Shown: positions 6,526 to 7,296 of the stretch, one piece after another
Numbering within the stretch: position 1 is the stretch's first letter
Layout of the letters: every line of letters begins with the position of its first letter
Assembly (NCBI GenBank): GCA_022702195.1
Contig: JAKONB010000051.1
Span: 1 to 7,296 of the forward strand
DNA: 7,296 bases
From: Beijerinckiaceae bacterium
Lineage (GTDB): Bacteria > Pseudomonadota > Alphaproteobacteria > Rhizobiales > Beijerinckiaceae
Direction of reading: 5' to 3'
Notes under the pieces: generated by a model
What the model saw: only the letters and a program-made list of their open reading frames with translations
Told to the model about the DNA's origin: nothing
The model's database searches: none
Made by a program: the position numbers and the translations under genes

Positions 6526-6915
6526 ATGCCCAAGACCGCGATCATTCCCCCCGGCACCGGCAAGCCGCTGGCGCCCTACGTGCCCGGCACCCTCGCCGAC
6601 GGCGTGCTCTACGTCTCGGGCACCCTGCCGCTCGATGCCGAGGCCAACGTCGTCCACGCGGGCGATGCCGCCGCCCAGACCCGGCACGTTCTGGAGACGA
6701 TCAAGGGCGTCGTCACCGCCGCCGGCGGCACCATGGACGACGTGACCTTCAACCACGTCTTCCTGAAGGACTGGGCCGATTACGCCGCGATCAACGCCGT
6801 CTATGCGGAGTACTTTCCCGGCGAGAAGCCGGCGCGCTACTGCATCCAGTGCGGCCTGGTGAAACCCGACGCGCTGGTCGAGATCGCGTCGGTCGCCCAT
6901 CTCGGCCGGGTCTGA
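6526..6915 (+). CDS. rutC: RutC, RidA-family 3-aminoacrylate deaminase
   Basis: A 129-aa YjgF/RidA-family protein, the family's normal length, which usually forms a trimer. RutC was first proposed to reduce aminoacrylate peracid and was later shown to deaminate 3-aminoacrylate to malonic semialdehyde and ammonia. Visible hallmarks are PLAPYVPGTLADG (14-26), YVSGTLPLD (29-37), AQTRHVLETIKGV, and KPARYCIQCGLVKPDALVEI (101-120), which includes the conserved R104 and E119 of the ligand pocket. The start at 6526 has AGGAG five bases upstream. The 53-bp gap after rutB is strongly C-rich and G-poor (about 23 C and 5 G in 6477-6512), the largest break within the rut genes here. The stop is five bases before the rutD ATG. 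Confidence 0.96.
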   Translation: MPKTAIIPPGTGKPLAPYVPGTLADGVLYVSGTLPLDAEANVVHAGDAAAQTRHVLETIKGVVTAAGGTMDDVTFNHVFLKDWADYAAINAVYAEYFPGEKPARYCIQCGLVKPDALVEIASVAHLGRV

Positions 6916-6920
6916 CGGCG

Positions 6921-7296
6921 ATGGCCGCCCCGATCCACCACGCGATCCACGGGGAGGGCGCCCGGACGGTTCTGCTGTCGCCGGGGCTCGGGGGCTCGGG
7001 CGGCTATTTCGCGCCCCAGATGGCGGCGCTGACCGCGCGCTTTCGCGTGGTCACCTACGACCATCGCGGCACCGGCCGCTCGCCGGACACGCTGGAGGCC
7101 GGGCACGACATCGCCGCCATGGCGCGGGATGTCCTCACGGTGATGGATGCCAACGGCATCGCCAGCTGCGACCTCGTCGGGCACGCGCTCGGCGGCCTGA
7201 TCGGCCTCGAACTCGCCCGGACCTATCCAGACCGGATCGGGCGGCTCGTGGTGATCAACGGCTGGGCGAGGGCGGATTCGGCGACGCGGCGCTGCT
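6921..7296 (+). CDS. rutD: RutD, alpha/beta hydrolase, N-terminal part
   Basis: The first 125 codons of an alpha/beta-hydrolase fold protein that runs off the right edge. It follows rutC by five bases and aligns with E. coli RutD: SPGLGGSG (20-27) forms the oxyanion-loop region, YDHRGTGRSPDT (46-57) is the family's YDxRGTG segment, and VGHALGGLIGLELA (86-99) is the nucleophile elbow. Residue 89 at that elbow is Ala rather than the usual Ser of G-x-S-x-G; I recall E. coli RutD also reading GHALG there, so this seems a trait of the group and not a defect. RutD is thought to speed hydrolysis of aminoacrylate or carbamate, and its exact reaction has been debated. No strong ribosome binding site precedes the ATG, so translation is likely coupled to rutC. 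Confidence 0.93.
   Translation, partial: MAAPIHHAIHGEGARTVLLSPGLGGSGGYFAPQMAALTARFRVVTYDHRGTGRSPDTLEAGHDIAAMARDVLTVMDANGIASCDLVGHALGGLIGLELARTYPDRIGRLVVINGWARADSATRRC

Overview
The window looks like chromosomal DNA of a high-GC alphaproteobacterium, most likely Methylobacterium or Methylorubrum. That placement is an inference from codon use, the fused urease gamma/beta gene, an alphaproteobacterial-style rut cluster and a C-rich intergenic hairpin of a kind I associate with that group; a database search would settle it. There are two transcription blocks that diverge from about 1616-1854. No rRNA, tRNA, CRISPR or insertion sequence is visible.

Minus-strand block (1-1615), in order of transcription: a fused urease gamma-beta gene (ureAB, GTG start at 1615), a VapB/VapC-type toxin-antitoxin pair (857-199, ATGA overlap), then the first 59 codons of the urease catalytic subunit gene ureC, which leaves the window at base 1. 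The toxin-antitoxin pair sits between two structural genes of one enzyme, which is the oddest layout in the window. The 137-bp gap upstream of the antitoxin carries two interleaved inverted repeats and a separate 14-bp palindrome.

Plus-strand block (1855-7296): an MIO-dependent aromatic amino acid ammonia-lyase of the histidine ammonia-lyase type (544 aa); rutR, the TetR-family pyrimidine-sensing regulator; a 430-bp gap with a hairpin repeat, short direct repeats and a near-consensus RutR operator over a possible -35 box; then rutA, rutB, rutC and the start of rutD, which runs off the right edge. The Rut enzymes release pyrimidine-ring nitrogen as ammonia: RutA opens uracil, RutB splits ureidoacrylate to carbamate and aminoacrylate, RutC deaminates aminoacrylate, and RutD is thought to speed a later hydrolysis. 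The rutA start region carries an exact 15-bp tandem duplication that copies both its ribosome binding site and its ATG.

Taken together the window is a small nitrogen-scavenging region: urea hydrolysis, amino-acid deamination and pyrimidine-ring breakdown all yield ammonia. Each enzyme family is known. What is unusual is the toxin-antitoxin insertion in the urease genes, the ammonia-lyase placed directly ahead of rutR, and the fine structure of the control regions. I see no convincing wholly new system.
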